Of a stretch of DNA of 64,000 bases, positions 63,143-64,000 are shown piece after piece (the stretch's first letter is position 1; every line of letters begins with the position of its first letter). The translations under genes and the position numbers were made by a program. Under the pieces are notes generated by a model. The model was not told the origin of the DNA. It was given only the letters and a program-made list of their open reading frames with translations, and searched no databases. This stretch comes from Chionis minor (lineage: Eukaryota; Chordata; Aves; Charadriiformes; Chionididae): positions 212,623 through 276,622 of the forward strand of contig VZSF01008493.1 of assembly GCA_013398295.1 (NCBI GenBank), read 5' to 3'.

Positions 63143-64000
63143 CCAGCCCTGCTCAGAGATGACAGTTCGAGTAAAGTTTATTCTTTTGCCTGCGTAAAGA
63201 GCATCAGCCCCAGCAGTGCTATACAGGAACACGTATTGCAGTGATTCTCAAGCAGTAAGGTGCGCCTACAGTACTGACAAAGGCCCATTTTTACTGGCAT
63301 TGTTTGTACTCTGATCGAAGTAAATCAGGCACAGTCAGTTGGAAGAAAAATGTTGCTGATCGGATCGTGCCTATGCTAGAAGCTGTCCCAGCACACACAT
63401 GCAAAGGAGGGCTCAGACCTTTGCACTTTCTTTCAGAGCTCCGTAGGCAGAAGCCTACAGTTGTCTTTGCACTTCATTGCTTTAAAAGGAGTACTTGCCA
63501 TTCTTCACCTCAGCCCTTGCTTTATTTAGTTCAGTGTGATACTTTGCCCAGATGTCGCATCAGGGTCAGTCTGGTAGTAAAATGCATTCCCAGGCAGCTG
63601 CAGAGCACAGCTAGTGCACCAAAACTTCATAAAGAGTAGTTTGTGGAGGAAGTTTTACAACCTTCATCGGTCTCTCGTTGCAGAAGTAGTCTTTTTTTCA
63701 TTTGTAAAGCCTGGCGTATTTTCAAAGCATGTATTCACTCAGCATCCGCTTTGGCGTATTTTAACTGTAACTATGCATGCAGAGCACCTCAGGGAGTAAG
63801 TATTTAGATGCCACTCATCCAAGTCCATGATGCAATTAGCTTCTTGCTATAAATGAACTCTAAGGAGTAATAAATGTGCAAGTTTTTCTTGTTTTCAAGG
63901 GGCTTTTTTGGCAAAAATGTAATTTGTTGAGAGGATCAAATATTTATTATGTTTACTTTTCACACTATATTCTGGGTCTTAGTTCATTGTAAAAGTGTTT

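Larger units (their letters stand above)
53726..64000. other. intergenic region downstream of DOCK2
   Basis: About 10 kb of AT-rich sequence. I see one small CR1 remnant (56469-56533), a CRE-like inverted repeat (56064-56086), a 21-bp tandem duplication (63101-63142), and homeobox-type TAATTA-rich stretches near 57.5-58.0 and 59.1-59.3 kb. No coding exon was recognised. The longest open frame (63304-63639, 111 codons) has no familiar motif. In mammals FOXI1 follows DOCK2, but no forkhead domain is present here. Confidence 0.7.

Noticed and set aside
63304..63639. 111-codon plus-strand open frame in the intergenic region
   Set aside because: No familiar motif and no evident splice sites or promoter. 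Composition is unremarkable.
53726..64000. Search for FOXI1, the gene that follows DOCK2 in mammals
   Set aside because: No frame encoding a forkhead domain is present on either strand, so the gene must lie beyond the window if synteny holds.

Overview
The window is vertebrate nuclear DNA, almost certainly from a bird. Copies of the CR1 LINE family with the typical CR1 3' end lie on both strands, and there is a solo LTR of a type I know from avian endogenous retroviruses. The rest is AT-rich, low-repeat intron and intergenic sequence. There is no bacterial-style gene organisation, CRISPR array, rRNA or tRNA that I could recognise.

One gene explains the coding content: the 3' part of DOCK2 (dedicator of cytokinesis 2, a Rac-specific guanine nucleotide exchange factor of blood cells) on the + strand. 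I placed 22 coding exons between 3674 and 52973. All use AG/GT boundaries, and their phases join into one uninterrupted frame of 813 codons plus stop (2442 bp). They encode the helical-repeat region between DHR-1 and DHR-2, the whole catalytic DHR-2 domain, a polybasic cluster and the short C-terminal tail ending in STDL. The 5' half (SH3, DHR-1) lies upstream of the window.

Layout: 1-3673 is the end of an upstream intron. From 3674 to 8575 there are three exons coding for the helical-repeat scaffold. From 8576 to 23750 there are two large introns around one 86-bp exon. From 23751 to 46896 there are closely spaced exons covering the end of the scaffold and DHR-2. From 46769 to 52973 lie the exons of the tail. 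The 3' UTR runs to about 53.7 kb, with an AATAAA at 53703. From there to 64000 is intergenic sequence in which I see no gene.

Mobile elements are sparse: six CR1 fragments (8.7, 27.2, 33.1, 35.4, 43.4 and 56.5 kb) and one minus-strand LTR (22.35-22.88 kb). Small features include a 39-bp duplication inside one CR1 copy, a 21-bp tandem duplication near 63.1 kb, a CRE-like inverted repeat at 56.07 kb, long T tracts beside two splice acceptors, and one ambiguous base (N at 15967). I did not find an undescribed biological system. The less explained items are a minus-strand ATG-less reading frame followed by AATAAA (14.8-15.0 kb) and a 116-codon intronic reading frame (34.8-35.1 kb).
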